A DNA stretch of 64,000 nucleotides from Achromobacter sp. HZ34 (GCF_002209485.1 NZ_NJIX01000001.1:248001-312000), one strand, 5' to 3'. Numbered from the stretch's first letter, positions 16,308-26,328 are shown. Notes: generated by a model from the sequence alone, not told the origin. Program-made: numbers and translations.

Positions 16308-17966
16308 ATGCAAAACCGCTTGCGCATCAACACAGCCCTCTCGGCCGCCCTGGTCCTGTTCGTTCTGCTTTTCGTGATCGCCGGCACGGGCGCCGTCCTT
16401 ATGCTGCGCGACACGCGGGCCTGGGTCGAGACCCTGGGGCGCGACCACATCGAACGCTCGGGCGACCTTAACAACCTGGGCACGGCGGTGTTCCAGGCCC
16501 GCGCTGCGTTGACCGACGCCAAGACCTATATGGAAGGCGGCCGCATGGAAGATCGCGACCGCGAAGTGGCGAATGCGGAAAAGCTGCTGGCTCAGGCGCA
16601 GAAGGCTTTCGCCCGCCTGCGTGATGTCCCCTATACCGATGCTGACGGCGCGGCGCTCTATGCGGCCGTGCTGAAGTCCTATTCGGATTTGGCGGACGGC
16701 TGCCTGGCGCCCATGATCAAGGCCATCCAGGGGTGGAACGGTATCGAAGTGAATCGCCTCAGCGACAAGGTCCTGGGGCCGGCATCGACGGCCTTCGTCA
16801 AGGCGGAGAGCACCTTCCAGGTGTATGCGCGACAGCGCGGCGCCGCCGCCGTCAGCGCGGTTGCCGATTCGCAGAACACGGCCATTTATGCGGCGCTGGG
16901 GCTGGGGCTGATCACGATTGCGCTGGCCATCGGCATGCGCATCTTCTTTCATCGGGCGATGCTCAAGCCGCTGGACCGCGCGGGCGAGCATTTCGACCGC
17001 ATCGCCAATGGTGACCTGACCCAGGCCGTGCGCGCGGGCGGCAGCAATGAAATCGGTGTGCTCTATACCGCCATGCGCCGCATGCAGGACGGGCTGACCG
17101 GCGCCGTGTCCAGCGTGCGGGGCGGTGTGCAGGCCATGCATGGTGGCGTGCATGACATCGCACAGGCCTGTTCCGACATGTCCGATCGCAGTGCCGGGCA
17201 GGCGGCCGCCTTGCAGGAGGCCGCGGCCAGCATGTCCGAGCTGGCCGATACCGTGCATGTCACTTCGGAGAACGCCTTGCAGGCCAGCCAGCAGTCTGAA
17301 CAGGCGGCCGACCTGGCGCAGCGTGGCGGTGCGGCGGTCGAGGCGGTGGTGGAGTCGATGCGCGAGATTTCGACCAGTGCGCGGCGCATCGCGGAGATTG
17401 TCGGGGTGGTTGACGGGATTGCCTTCCAGACCAATATCCTGGCGCTGAACGCCGCGGTGGAAGCGGCGCGGGCGGGGGAGCAGGGCCGGGGGTTCGCCGT
17501 TGTCGCTGGCGAAGTGCGTGGCCTGGCGCAACGCAGCAGCGTGGCGGCGCGGGAGATTCGCGATTTGATCCAGGAATCGTCGGCGCGTGTGGATGCTGGG
17601 GTGCGGCAGGTTGGCGTGGCGGGGCAGACCGTGCGCGACATGCAGGATGCGGCGCATCGTGTGTCGGGTATCGTGCGCGAGATTTCGGGCGCGGCGTCGG
17701 CGCAGGCGCAGGGTGTGCAGGTGGTGAACGAAGCCGTCGGCAGGATTGAAATGACGACGCAGGAGACGGCTGCGTTGGTGCAGGATACGGCGACGGCGGC
17801 GGGGGCGTTGCGATCGCAAGCCGAGCATTTGCTTGATGCGGTTGCGGTGTTCCGTATCAATGAACTGCAGAATCGGGGAGCCGGCGGTGCGCGGGAACTC
17901 GGCTGGAATCAGGATGGCGCCGCCCACGCAGCCCCCGCCGTCGTTGTCGGATTGGTTACCGCTTGA
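16308..17966 (+). CDS. Methyl-accepting chemotaxis protein
   Basis: A 552-residue transmembrane chemoreceptor. Membrane segments lie at about residues 8-33 and 190-212, enclosing a periplasmic four-helix ligand-binding domain of about 155 residues. A HAMP domain follows (about 212-265), then the signalling domain with the invariant hairpin tip [20 protein letters not shown]. The frame is open from 16212, but the ATG at 16308 begins directly before the basic, hydrophobic first membrane helix and was chosen. No CheR-binding pentapeptide is visible at the C terminus. It stands alone between rph and a convergent c-di-GMP gene; the ligand is unknown. Confidence 0.93.
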   Translation: MQNRLRINTALSAALVLFVLLFVIAGTGAVLMLRDTRAWVETLGRDHIERSGDLNNLGTAVFQARAALTDAKTYMEGGRMEDRDREVANAEKLLAQAQKAFARLRDVPYTDADGAALYAAVLKSYSDLADGCLAPMIKAIQGWNGIEVNRLSDKVLGPASTAFVKAESTFQVYARQRGAAAVSAVADSQNTAIYAALGLGLITIALAIGMRIFFHRAMLKPLDRAGEHFDRIANGDLTQAVRAGGSNEIGVLYTAMRRMQDGLTGAVSSVRGGVQAMHGGVHDIAQACSDMSDRSAGQAAALQEAAASMSELADTVHVTSENALQASQQSEQAADLAQRGGAAVEAVVESMREISTSARRIAEIVGVVDGIAFQTNILALNAAVEAARAGEQGRGFAVVAGEVRGLAQRSSVAAREIRDLIQESSARVDAGVRQVGVAGQTVRDMQDAAHRVSGIVREISGAASAQAQGVQVVNEAVGRIEMTTQETAALVQDTATAAGALRSQAEHLLDAVAVFRINELQNRGAGGARELGWNQDGAAHAAPAVVVGLVTA

Positions 17967-17971
17967 GTTCT

Positions 17972-17995
17972 AAAGGGGTAATTAAGACCCTTTTT
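17972..17995 (+). terminator. Probable intrinsic terminator after the chemoreceptor gene
   Basis: AAAGGG (17972-17977) pairs with CCCTTT (17988-17993) around a 10-base loop; the T-rich arm continues into TT. It lies 6 bases after the stop codon and may serve both convergent genes. The stem is short. Confidence 0.5.
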
Positions 17996-18048
17996 CGCAA
18001 GCGCGCCGACTGCCGCCGCCAGCGTTGGAAGCCGGCCGACCCTGAGGC

Positions 18049-19908
18049 CTAGTCCCGGATCACCCCGGCATACCGCTCCACCACCAACGCGGCATTGCCA
18101 TGCTTGACCTTGTGCTTCACCTGCGCTGCCGCCGACGCGATGTCCTCGGGGCGGATCCGGTCGTAGGACGCCGGCTCGACCCGCAAGGCACCGATGCCCA
18201 GCGTGACGAAGGGAAAGAAACGCATCACCCCATGGCGGTCTTCCGCCTCGATACCACCCGAAGCACGGCCGGTATCGTCATACAGATCACGCGCGCGCAG
18301 ATCGAATTGCGTGATGATGTTTTCCAGCCGGCGATGCCAGTCCGGACTGCGCATCAGCACCACGAAATCATCGCCCCCCACGTGCCCGACGAAATCCCGC
18401 TGCGGATCGCAATGCTCGCGCACGATGTCCGCGCACAGCAGGATCATGTCGTCGCCACGCCAATACCCATAAACATCGTTGAAAGGCTTGAAGTTGTTCA
18501 GGTCACAGTACCCGGTGACGAACTCCACGCCGCTTTCCAGCAGCGCGCCAATATGCTGGCTGATGGGAATATTCCCCGGCAGCGACGTCAGCGGATTGGC
18601 ATAACGCGCCGCCTCGATGCGCATTTCCGTGACCGAGCGCACCAACGCTTCGCCCGTACCCAGGCCGTCATAACTTCCGTCCCGCGTCACGATGAAACCA
18701 TCCACCAGATAACGCTGGTCTTGCGAAATCAGCACGTGGCTCAACTGGTCGATGGAAGACTGCGCATCCACCAGCACCGGTTCGCCGTTCATGAAAGTGG
18801 AACAGGGGTCCCGGCCAAACAGTTCGCGCGTATACCGCTGCGCATAGCGATCGGTGAAATCGCGCCGGTTGATGATGCCCACCGGCCGGTTGCCGTCATC
18901 CACCACGGCCACCGCATGCAGCGATTTGTGTTCAGCGAACAAGCGGTGCACATCGTCATTGGTGTGGCGGCCATGCGACACCGCCGGCGCATCCACGCGT
19001 AGCGCCGCCACCGTCGAACTGGTATTGCGGGTCGCCCCGACGCGCTGCGGCGCACGCCGCGCCAGCATCTCCTTCACCTCGCCGGAGATGTCCAGCAACG
19101 GATCTACCTGGGGCCGGCCCAGGAACCAGCCCTGGGCGTAGCGCACACCCAGGTCGCGCACGGCGGCCAGGTCCTCGGCGTTCTCGATACCTTCGGCCAC
19201 CGTGGGCGTGCCATAGCACTGCGCCACCGCCAGGACGGCGCGCACCAGCTTCTGCTTGTGCTCGTCGGTGCTGATGCCGTCGAAGAAATAGCGGTCGATC
19301 TTGACCAGGTCGGGCTGCACCTCGGCCCATAGCTGCAGGCTGGAATGACCCACGCCATAATCGTCCAGCGCCACCCGCATGCCTTGGGCACGCAGGCTGG
19401 CGAAGGCCTCGGACAGGGCGCCCATGTTCGGCGCGGCAGGATCATGCTCCGTCAATTCAATGACGATGCGGCCGGGCTCCAAGGCCAGGCCGGCCAGGAT
19501 GCGGGTGGGCATCTCGTCGCCCCAGATCGTCCAGAAATGGACCAGGGCAGACGCCGACATGTTCACGAACAGATAACCCGCCGTGTCCGACGCCTGGCTG
19601 TGGAAGGCCTGCAGCCCGGTATGCGCGCTGGCCAGCTCCAGTTGCGGATGCACGCCCTGGCGCCGCGCCTCGGAAAACAGGCGCTCCGGCATATGGAAGA
19701 CGGTATCGGCCGGCCCGCGGATCAGGCTCTCGTGGCCGTAGATGCGGCCCTGGGTGAGATCGACCACCGGCTGGAAGTGGGCGGTCAGCCGTCTGCTGCG
19801 CAGGATGTCGCCGAGAGAAGCCGGCCCCAGGCGGGGCGCAGAAGAAATCGAGCCAACGCCCGGATAAGGACCAGGGCCGGCGAAAGGGGTAGTACCGGAG
19901 ACGAACAT
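18049..19908 (-). CDS. EAL - CBS pair - GGDEF c-di-GMP signalling protein with variant active sites
   Basis: A 619-residue cytoplasmic protein with no membrane segment. Order: EAL phosphodiesterase domain (about 35-275), tandem CBS domains (about 295-430) that usually bind adenine nucleotides, and a GGDEF domain (about 440-605). The EAL domain reads ESL at its signature (residues 60-62) but keeps the catalytic set: VNMSA, ELTEHD, ALDDYG (normally DDFG), VKIDR and AEGIEN. The cyclase signature at 511-515 is GGDDF rather than GGDEF, and the inhibitory-site arginine nine residues upstream is missing (Pro). A working phosphodiesterase with an atypical or degenerate cyclase is the simplest reading. 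It is monocistronic and convergent with the chemoreceptor gene. Confidence 0.9.
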   Translation of the reverse strand: MFVSGTTPFAGPGPYPGVGSISSAPRLGPASLGDILRSRRLTAHFQPVVDLTQGRIYGHESLIRGPADTVFHMPERLFSEARRQGVHPQLELASAHTGLQAFHSQASDTAGYLFVNMSASALVHFWTIWGDEMPTRILAGLALEPGRIVIELTEHDPAAPNMGALSEAFASLRAQGMRVALDDYGVGHSSLQLWAEVQPDLVKIDRYFFDGISTDEHKQKLVRAVLAVAQCYGTPTVAEGIENAEDLAAVRDLGVRYAQGWFLGRPQVDPLLDISGEVKEMLARRAPQRVGATRNTSSTVAALRVDAPAVSHGRHTNDDVHRLFAEHKSLHAVAVVDDGNRPVGIINRRDFTDRYAQRYTRELFGRDPCSTFMNGEPVLVDAQSSIDQLSHVLISQDQRYLVDGFIVTRDGSYDGLGTGEALVRSVTEMRIEAARYANPLTSLPGNIPISQHIGALLESGVEFVTGYCDLNNFKPFNDVYGYWRGDDMILLCADIVREHCDPQRDFVGHVGGDDFVVLMRSPDWHRRLENIITQFDLRARDLYDDTGRASGGIEAEDRHGVMRFFPFVTLGIGALRVEPASYDRIRPEDIASAAAQVKHKVKHGNAALVVERYAGVIRD

Positions 19909-20085
19909 TCGGACGATGCTTCAATGCGCAATGGCGCTATGGTGTGCCGGGAATGTTTCGTGAACGTTTCAGAGTGTGAATGGCCGGCCGCGGCTCCAGC
20001 GGGCGATACACTACCACCACCTTAAAAAGGCGGCATGCCAAATTACATTTGTGCAGGCCGCGAACAACGCTCCGGCTTACATTCC

Positions 20086-20748
20086 ATGACAGCGCCTCCT
20101 CCCAACGCCATGTCCACCCCCGCCTTGCCGCTCCCCGGCGCGCTTCCTGCCCGCGTCGTGCTGGCGTCCGGCAATGCCGGCAAACTGCGCGAGTTTTCCG
20201 CCTTGTTCGCGCCCCTGGGCATGGAACTGATCCCGCAAGGGCAACTGGGCGTGCCGGATGCCGAAGAGCCCTACGGGACTTTCCTGGAAAACGCCCTGAC
20301 CAAGGCGCGCCACGCCAGCCGCCTGACCGGCCTGCCGGCCATCGCCGACGACTCCGGCCTGTGCGTGGATGCCCTGGGCGGTGCACCCGGCGTCTATTCC
20401 GCGCGCTACGCCAGCCTGCAGGGCGGGGAGAAGTCCGACGCCGCCAACAACGCCTTGCTGGTCCGCAACCTGGCCGGCCAGGCCAATCGCCGCGCCTGCT
20501 ATGTGGCCTTGCTGGTGATGGTCCGCTCCGAGCAGGATCCGCGCCCCCTGGTGGGCGAGGGCGTGTGGTGGGGCGAAATCGTCGACGCCCCGCGCGGCGA
20601 TCACGGATTCGGCTACGATCCCTATTTCTACCTGCCGCCCCAGGCGCAGACTGCGGCCGAACTGGATCCGGTCGAGAAAAACCGTCTGAGCCACCGCGCC
20701 CAGGCCCTGCGCCAATTGTTGGAGAAACTGCGGCCCGGCGTGGCTTGA
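20086..20748 (+). CDS. rdgB: RdgB/HAM1 XTP/dITP pyrophosphatase
   Basis: A house-cleaning pyrophosphatase of about 220 residues that hydrolyses dITP, XTP and ITP so they are not built into DNA or RNA. Motifs seen: VVLASGNAGKLREF near the N terminus, ADDSGLCVDALGGAPGVYSARY, HGFGYDPYFY, and EKNRLSHRAQAL near the C terminus. Starts at 20086 and 20110 are both possible, neither with a strong ribosome site; the conserved fold begins after both. A 69-base gap separates it from hemW, and the two are commonly adjacent in betaproteobacteria. Confidence 0.94.
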   Translation: MTAPPPNAMSTPALPLPGALPARVVLASGNAGKLREFSALFAPLGMELIPQGQLGVPDAEEPYGTFLENALTKARHASRLTGLPAIADDSGLCVDALGGAPGVYSARYASLQGGEKSDAANNALLVRNLAGQANRRACYVALLVMVRSEQDPRPLVGEGVWWGEIVDAPRGDHGFGYDPYFYLPPQAQTAAELDPVEKNRLSHRAQALRQLLEKLRPGVA

Positions 20749-20817
20749 TTCTTGTCGCCATGACTGTTGTCCTGCCCGTCCCCGCGCCCGGCGCTTGAAA
20801 GCCGGATCGATTCGTTC

Positions 20818-22050
20818 ATGCCCATTTCCATACCCATCCGCAGCGCCGACGCGCCGGCGCCGGCCCGCATCGCCGGCTTGTCCAAGGGCCGGTCTTCCGG
20901 CCTGACCAGCCTGCCGCCGCTCTCTATATATGTGCACGTGCCCTGGTGCGTGCGCAAATGTCCCTATTGCGACTTCAATTCCCACGCCGCCCCCGCGGGC
21001 GAAATGCCGGAACGCGCCTATCTGGACGCGCTGCGCAGCGACCTGGAACAGTCGCTGCCCCTGATCTGGGGCCGCCAGGTCAATACGGTGTTCATCGGCG
21101 GCGGCACGCCCAGCCTGCTGTCGGCCGCCGGGCTGGACGAGCTGCTGGCCATGCTGCGCGCCTGTCTGAACCTGTGGCCGGACGCCGAGATCACCATGGA
21201 GGCCAATCCCGGCACCGCCGAGGCGGGCCGTTTCAAGGATTACGCGGCCAGCGGCGTCAACCGCCTGTCGCTGGGCGTGCAGAGCTTCGACGATGCCCAA
21301 CTGCGCGCACTGGGCCGTATCCATGACGCCGGCCAGGCCCGCGCCGCCATCGCCATGGCCCAGCGCGCCTTTCCCCGCGTCAACCTGGACATGATGTTCG
21401 CGCTGCCCGGCCAGACGCTGGAGGCCTGCAGGCAGGACGTGCGCGAAGCCATTGCCTTCGGCACCGAACACCTGTCGCTGTACCATCTGACGATGGAACC
21501 GAACACGGTCTTCGCCAAGTTTCCGCCTCAAGTGCCGGACGACGACGCCTCGGCGTTGATGCAGGATGAGGTCGAGGCCCTGGCCGCCGCGGCCGGCCTG
21601 CAGCGCTACGAGGTGTCGGCCTATGCGCGCGAAGGCGCACGCTGCCGCCACAACCTGAACTATTGGGAGTTCGGCGACTATCTGGGCATCGGCCCGGGCG
21701 CACACGGAAAACTGTCATTTCCGGACCGTATCGTGCGCCAGGCGCGCGTGCGCGGCCCGGATTCCTGGATGGCGCGGGCCATGGCGCGCGACGGCAGCCA
21801 TATCGCCGAATCCTTGGATGTGGGCGCGGACGACCTGCCATTCGAGTTCATGCTCAACGTCCTGCGGCTGAAAGCCGGCGTGCCGACGTCGCATTTTTCC
21901 GAAAGGACCGGTTTGTCGCTGGCGGTCATCGCGCACCAATTGGAGGCAGCCACCAAGCGCGGTTTGCTCGACCCCGATCCCACCCGCCTGCGGGCGACGC
22001 ATCAAGGTTGGGCATTTTTGAACGATTTGCAGGAACTATTTTTGACTTGA
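20818..22050 (+). CDS. hemW: HemW radical SAM family haem chaperone (formerly coproporphyrinogen III oxidase-like)
   Basis: A 410-residue radical SAM protein. The 4Fe-4S motif CVRKCPYC sits about 37 residues into the predicted protein, followed by the GGGTPSLL motif near residues 97-104. HemW proteins bind haem and deliver it to respiratory enzymes; true HemN carries extra N-terminal features not seen here. A TTG-initiated extension to 20767 is possible, but the ATG at 20818 is more plausible. It ends just before the glnA control region; the small GC hairpin 1 base after its stop lacks a T tract. Confidence 0.92.
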   Translation: MPISIPIRSADAPAPARIAGLSKGRSSGLTSLPPLSIYVHVPWCVRKCPYCDFNSHAAPAGEMPERAYLDALRSDLEQSLPLIWGRQVNTVFIGGGTPSLLSAAGLDELLAMLRACLNLWPDAEITMEANPGTAEAGRFKDYAASGVNRLSLGVQSFDDAQLRALGRIHDAGQARAAIAMAQRAFPRVNLDMMFALPGQTLEACRQDVREAIAFGTEHLSLYHLTMEPNTVFAKFPPQVPDDDASALMQDEVEALAAAAGLQRYEVSAYAREGARCRHNLNYWEFGDYLGIGPGAHGKLSFPDRIVRQARVRGPDSWMARAMARDGSHIAESLDVGADDLPFEFMLNVLRLKAGVPTSHFSERTGLSLAVIAHQLEAATKRGLLDPDPTRLRATHQGWAFLNDLQELFLT

Positions 22051-22051
22051 T

Positions 22052-22101
22052 GCCCCATAATGGGGCGCCTCATGCACCATTATGGACACCATCTTGGTGC
22101 A
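22052..22101 (+). promoter_or_regulatory. NtrC-binding region upstream of glnA (two overlapping sites, possible third)
   Basis: The NtrC consensus is TGCACC-N5-GGTGCA. Site 1 is TGCACC at 22073-22078 with a partial right half GGACAC at 22084-22089; site 2 is GACACC at 22085-22090 with a perfect right half GGTGCA at 22096-22101. The outer halves of the pair are perfect inverted copies. A third palindrome of the same 6-5-6 form, TGCCCC-ATAAT-GGGGCG (22051-22067), lies two helix turns upstream. The block is 52 bases ahead of the -24 element, a normal enhancer distance. Confidence 0.7.
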
Positions 22102-22152
22102 TAGTTCAAAAGTAGGCCTACGGGATAGCCAGGAGTCAGTCATGCGGAAACT

Positions 22153-22167
22153 TGGCACAGATATTGC
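22153..22167 (+). promoter_or_regulatory. Sigma-54 (-24/-12) promoter of glnA
   Basis: TGGCAC (22153-22158), five bases, TTGC (22164-22167) is an exact match to the TGGCAC-N5-TTGC consensus. It predicts a transcript start about 12 bases further on, near 22178, leaving a leader of roughly 45 bases before glnA. NtrC-like sites upstream and ntrBC downstream support nitrogen control. Confidence 0.9.
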
Positions 22168-22223
22168 TTTTACCCCTATGCCAGTCGAGTTGCAGCACTC
22201 GACCTTTATCAAACGGAGATGAC

Positions 22224-23636
22224 ATGGCAAGCGAGAAAGAAGTCCTGAAACAGATTCAAGACCTGGAAGTCAAGTTCGTGGACTTCCGGTTCACCGACAC
22301 CATGGGCCGTGAGCATCACGTGTCGGTGCCGGCCCACCAGGTGGACGAAGACAAGTTCGAAGGCGGCCACGCTTTCGACGGCTCGTCGATCCCGGGCTGG
22401 AAGGGCATCGAAGCTTCGGACATGCTGCTGATACCGGATGCCGGCTCGGCCCGTATCGATCCGTTCATGGAAGAAACCACGCTGGTGCTGACCTGCGACG
22501 TCGTCGAACCCTCGGACATGAAGGGCTACGACCGCGATCCTCGCTCGCTCGCCAAGCGCGCTGAAGCCTACCTGAAGTCCTCCGGCCTGGGCGACACCGC
22601 CTTCTTCGGTCCGGAACCCGAATTCTTCGTGTTCGACGGCGTGACCTGGAACACCGACATGTCGGGCACCTTCGTCAAGATCAAGTCCGAAGAAGCGCCC
22701 TGGTCGACCGGCCTGGAATTCGAAGGCGGCAACCTGGGTCACCGTCCCCTGGTCAAGGGTGGCTACTTCCCCGTGCCCCCGGTCGACTCGTTCCAGGACA
22801 TGCGTTCGGAAATGTGCCTGCTGCTGGAGCAGCTGGGCGTGCCCGTCGAAGTGCACCACCATGAAGTGGCCGCGCCGGGCCAGCTGGAAATCGGTACCAA
22901 GTTCAGCACGCTGGTGCAGCGCGCCGACTGGAACCAGATCCTGAAGTACGTGGTTCACAACGTGGCCCATGCCTATGGCAAGACCGCCACCTTCATGCCC
23001 AAGCCCGTCGTCGGTGACAACGGTTCCGGCATGCACGTGCACCAGTCGATCTGGAAGGACGGCCAGAACCTGTTCGCGGGCAACGGCTACGCCGGCCTGT
23101 CGGAATTCGCGCTGTACTACATCGGCGGCATCATCAAGCACGCTCGTGCCCTGAACGCCATCACCAACCCCGGTACCAACTCGTACAAGCGCCTGGTTCC
23201 GCACTACGAAGCCCCGGTCAAGCTGGCTTACTCGGCCCGCAACCGTTCGGCCTCGATCCGTATTCCCTACGTGGGCAACCCGAAGGGCCGCCGTATCGAG
23301 ACCCGCTTCCCGGATCCCCTGGCCAACCCGTACCTGGCTTTCTCGGCGCTGATGATGGCCGGCCTGGACGGCGTCCAGAACAAGATCCACCCCGGCGATC
23401 CGGCCGACAAGAACCTGTACGACCTGCCGCCGGAAGAAGACGCGAAGATCCCGACCGTTTGCTCGTCGCTGGATCAAGCGCTGGAAGCCCTGGACAAGGA
23501 TCGCGAGTTCCTGACCCGCGGTGGCGTGTTCAGCAACGAGATGCTCGATGCCTATCTCGCGTTGAAGGAACAGGAAGTGCAACGTCTGCGCGTGACGACG
23601 CACCCGGTCGAATTCGACATGTACTACAGCCTGTAA
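22224..23636 (+). CDS. glnA: Glutamine synthetase, type I
   Basis: A 470-residue dodecameric GSI enzyme that condenses ammonia and glutamate using ATP. The start at 22224 (MASEKEV) follows GGAG at 22215-22218; the frame is open upstream to 22152 but that would cover the sigma-54 promoter. Seen: [26 protein letters not shown], the ATP-site stretch [16 protein letters not shown], and the adenylylation loop NLYDLPPEE with its tyrosine at about residue 399, so GlnE-type covalent control should apply. It heads the glnA-ntrB-ntrC cluster. Codon use is strongly biased, as in highly expressed genes. Confidence 0.98.
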   Translation: MASEKEVLKQIQDLEVKFVDFRFTDTMGREHHVSVPAHQVDEDKFEGGHAFDGSSIPGWKGIEASDMLLIPDAGSARIDPFMEETTLVLTCDVVEPSDMKGYDRDPRSLAKRAEAYLKSSGLGDTAFFGPEPEFFVFDGVTWNTDMSGTFVKIKSEEAPWSTGLEFEGGNLGHRPLVKGGYFPVPPVDSFQDMRSEMCLLLEQLGVPVEVHHHEVAAPGQLEIGTKFSTLVQRADWNQILKYVVHNVAHAYGKTATFMPKPVVGDNGSGMHVHQSIWKDGQNLFAGNGYAGLSEFALYYIGGIIKHARALNAITNPGTNSYKRLVPHYEAPVKLAYSARNRSASIRIPYVGNPKGRRIETRFPDPLANPYLAFSALMMAGLDGVQNKIHPGDPADKNLYDLPPEEDAKIPTVCSSLDQALEALDKDREFLTRGGVFSNEMLDAYLALKEQEVQRLRVTTHPVEFDMYYSL

Positions 23637-23729
23637 TCTCCTAGTTGTCCTGGAGGGCAGCCTCCTGTCAAGGCAAGGGCAGCGGACCGTAGGGTTCGCT
23701 CGCCCGCGCCCTGGTGGGCGCAAATATCG

Positions 23730-24791
23730 ATGAACGTAGACGCCTTCGAACTTCTCGCCACTGCCGTCCTGCTGGTGGACACGCAAGGCCACGTCGTATA
23801 TGCCAACACCGCCGCGGAAGATTTATTCAGCCGCTCGCGCCGGCAGCTGACGGGGCAATCCGCGGCAGCCTTGTTCGATGACCGCGAACAGCTGCAGTCG
23901 TCCATCGATCAAGGGATCAAGGGCATCTTCGCCGACGCGCGCCAGCTGTCTTCGCTGCGCCGTGGCGGTGAGTCTGTATCGGTGGTGCTCACCACGGTGT
24001 CGCTGTCCGGCCAACCCTGGCCCGTGCTGCTTGAAATACGCGAGATCGAACAGCGTGTGCTGGCCGATCGCAATCATCGTCTCATCGACGAAATCGAAAC
24101 CCATAGAGAACTGCTGCGCAATCTGGCCCATGAGGTGAAGAATCCCCTGGGTGGCCTGCGCGGCGCGGCGCAGTTGCTGGAAGGGGAATTGCCCGATCCA
24201 TCGCTGGCCGAGTACACCCAAGTCATTATTTCCGAAGCCGATCGCCTGCAAGCGCTGGTCGATCGCCTGATCGGGCCGCAGCGTGTTCCCTTGAACGCCA
24301 GGCCGGTCAACATCCACGAGGTCTGCGAACGCGTCAGCGCGCTGATCCAGGCCGAATTCCGCGAGGGCGTGACCATCCTGCGCGATTACGATGCGTCCAT
24401 GCCCGATGTGCCGGGCGACGCCGCGCGCCTGATGCAGGCCGTGCTGAACGTGGCGCGCAACGCCGCCCAGGAGCTGGCCATCCAGGCGCCGGGGCCTGAC
24501 GTGCCGGCGCCGCAGATCACGCTGCGTACGCGGGTGGCGCGCCGTGTCATGCTGGCGCACCGGCAGCACCGCATGGCCCTGGTGCTTTCCATCATCGACA
24601 ACGGTCCCGGCGTACCGGAACAGATCCGCGACCGTATTTTCCATCCGCTCGTCACCGCGCGTCCCGGCGGCACGGGCCTGGGCCTGAGCCTGGCGCAGGA
24701 CTTCGTGCAGCAACACGGGGGCATTATCGAATTCGAATCACGTCCCAGGCATACGGAATTCCGCCTGGTGTTGCCGATGGAACCCGCATGA
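23730..24791 (+). CDS. glnL: NtrB nitrogen sensor histidine kinase
   Basis: A 353-residue cytoplasmic two-component kinase/phosphatase that controls NtrC under PII regulation. An N-terminal PAS domain (about 5-105) precedes the dimerisation domain with phospho-accepting His134 in NLAHEVKNPLGGLRGAAQLL, and the ATPase domain with the D-x-G-x-G box (DNGPGVP) and GTGLGLSLAQDF. No membrane segment is present, as expected for NtrB. It lies 93 bases after glnA and overlaps ntrC by ATGA, so it is coupled to its response regulator. Confidence 0.95.
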   Translation: MNVDAFELLATAVLLVDTQGHVVYANTAAEDLFSRSRRQLTGQSAAALFDDREQLQSSIDQGIKGIFADARQLSSLRRGGESVSVVLTTVSLSGQPWPVLLEIREIEQRVLADRNHRLIDEIETHRELLRNLAHEVKNPLGGLRGAAQLLEGELPDPSLAEYTQVIISEADRLQALVDRLIGPQRVPLNARPVNIHEVCERVSALIQAEFREGVTILRDYDASMPDVPGDAARLMQAVLNVARNAAQELAIQAPGPDVPAPQITLRTRVARRVMLAHRQHRMALVLSIIDNGPGVPEQIRDRIFHPLVTARPGGTGLGLSLAQDFVQQHGGIIEFESRPRHTEFRLVLPMEPA

Positions 24792-26254
24792 AACCTGTTT
24801 GGATCGTAGATGACGACCAGGCCATCCGCTGGGTGCTTGAAAAAGCCCTCGCGCGGGCTGGCGTGACCACCCGCAGCTTTTCGCAGGCGGCGGATGTACT
24901 GGCGGCGTTGGAAAGTGAAACGCCCGCTACCCTGGTGTCGGACATTCGCATGCCGGGCGGCAGCGGCCTGGACCTGCTGCGCAAGATCAAGGACAGCCAT
25001 CCGTCGCTGCCGGTCATCGTGATGACCGCCTTCGCCGATCTGGACAGCACCGTGTCAGCCTTCCAGGGCGGCGCGTTCGACTATCTGGCCAAGCCTTTCG
25101 ACGTCAACGAAGCGGTGGCGCTGATCCAGCGCGCGGTGCAGGAAAACGCCGACGCGGACCTGGCGCAAACCGCGACCCCCAGCGAACCGGGGGCCGAGCG
25201 CTGGATGATGACGCAGTCGGCATCCACCTCGATGCAGGAGATCTTTCGCGCCATCGGCCGCCTGGCGCAGTCCAAGGTGACCGTGCTGATCACGGGTGAA
25301 TCGGGCACCGGCAAGGAGCTGGTGGCACGCGCCCTGCATGGCCACGGCGCACGCGCCAACGGGCCCTTCGTGGCCCTGAACGCGGCGGCCATTCCGCGCG
25401 ATCTGCTGGAGGCCGAACTGTTCGGCCACGAGCGCGGCGCCTTCACGGGGGCCAACAACCTGCGGCGTGGCCGCTTCGAGGAAGCCAACGGCGGCACGCT
25501 GTTCCTGGACGAAATCGGCGACATGCCCATCGAGTTGCAGACGCGCCTGCTGCGCGTGCTGGCCGAAGGCAGTTTCTATCGGGTGGGCGGCGCCCAGCCG
25601 GTGCGGGTGGACGTGCGCATCGTCGCCGCCACGCACCAGCCGCTGGAGCAGCGCGTGGAGCAGGGCCTGTTCCGCGAAGACTTGTTCCACCGCTTGAACG
25701 TCATCCGCCTGCGCTTGCCGCCGCTGCGCGAGCGCGTCGAAGACATCCCGAACCTGGCACAGCATTTCCTGACGGTCAGCGCGCGTGCGCTGGGCGTGCC
25801 GGCCAAGCGCCTGACGCCCGAGGCGCTGGCGGTGCTGACGCGTTTCGACTTTCCGGGCAATGTGCGCCAGCTGGAAAACTTCTGCCACTGGCTGACCGTC
25901 ATGGCGCCGGGCCAGACCATCGACCGGCAGGATCTGCCGCCGGAAATCCGCGCGATGGAGCAGCAGGGCGCGGGCGAGACGGTCGTGCGCGGGATCGCCA
26001 CCACGACGGCGCCCGCGGGCGCCGAAAGTGCGCCGCAAAGCTGGCAGGATTCCTTGCTGCGCGACGCGCAAAGCCGCCTGGACCGCGGCGAGCCCGCCAT
26101 CATGGCGACGCTGACGCGGCAGTTCGAGCGCATCTTGCTGCAGACGGCGCTGGATGCCAGCCGCGGCCGGCGGGTTGAGGCGGCGTCACGGCTGGGGATA
26201 GGGCGCAATACCATCACGCGTAAATTGCGTGACCTGGGTATCGAAGACGAATAA
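24788..26254 (+). CDS. glnG: NtrC nitrogen response regulator, sigma-54 activator
   Basis: A 488-residue enhancer-binding protein. The receiver domain (1-120) has the acidic pocket VDDDQ and phospho-acceptor Asp52 in VSDIRMPGGSG. The AAA+ domain has Walker A GESGTGKE, the sigma-54-contacting loop GAFTGA, and Walker B LFLDEIGDMP. A Fis-type helix-turn-helix ends the protein (RRVEAASRLGIGRNTITRKL). It should activate the glnA promoter described upstream through the paired NtrC sites. The start overlaps the stop of ntrB. Confidence 0.96.
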   Translation: MKPVWIVDDDQAIRWVLEKALARAGVTTRSFSQAADVLAALESETPATLVSDIRMPGGSGLDLLRKIKDSHPSLPVIVMTAFADLDSTVSAFQGGAFDYLAKPFDVNEAVALIQRAVQENADADLAQTATPSEPGAERWMMTQSASTSMQEIFRAIGRLAQSKVTVLITGESGTGKELVARALHGHGARANGPFVALNAAAIPRDLLEAELFGHERGAFTGANNLRRGRFEEANGGTLFLDEIGDMPIELQTRLLRVLAEGSFYRVGGAQPVRVDVRIVAATHQPLEQRVEQGLFREDLFHRLNVIRLRLPPLRERVEDIPNLAQHFLTVSARALGVPAKRLTPEALAVLTRFDFPGNVRQLENFCHWLTVMAPGQTIDRQDLPPEIRAMEQQGAGETVVRGIATTTAPAGAESAPQSWQDSLLRDAQSRLDRGEPAIMATLTRQFERILLQTALDASRGRRVEAASRLGIGRNTITRKLRDLGIEDE

Positions 26255-26328
26255 GGGCCTTGCCCCTGGTTCTTGCAGGACTGCCAGGGGGCCGGCCTGG
26301 GGCGGGTCCGGACCTTTGCCCACGGCTT

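Noticed and set aside
15321-17927. Upstream extension of the yicC reading frame antisense to rph and a chemoreceptor
   Set aside because: The real YicC N terminus MIRSMTAF is at 15320; the rest mirrors two solid genes.
23652-23665. Small hairpin between glnA and ntrB as a terminator/attenuator
   Set aside because: A 5-base stem without a T tract is too weak to call, although attenuation there is known in enteric bacteria.
26263-26290. Inverted repeat CCCCTGG/CCAGGGG after ntrC as a terminator
   Set aside because: Loop of 14 bases and no T run; such GC repeats are expected by chance here.
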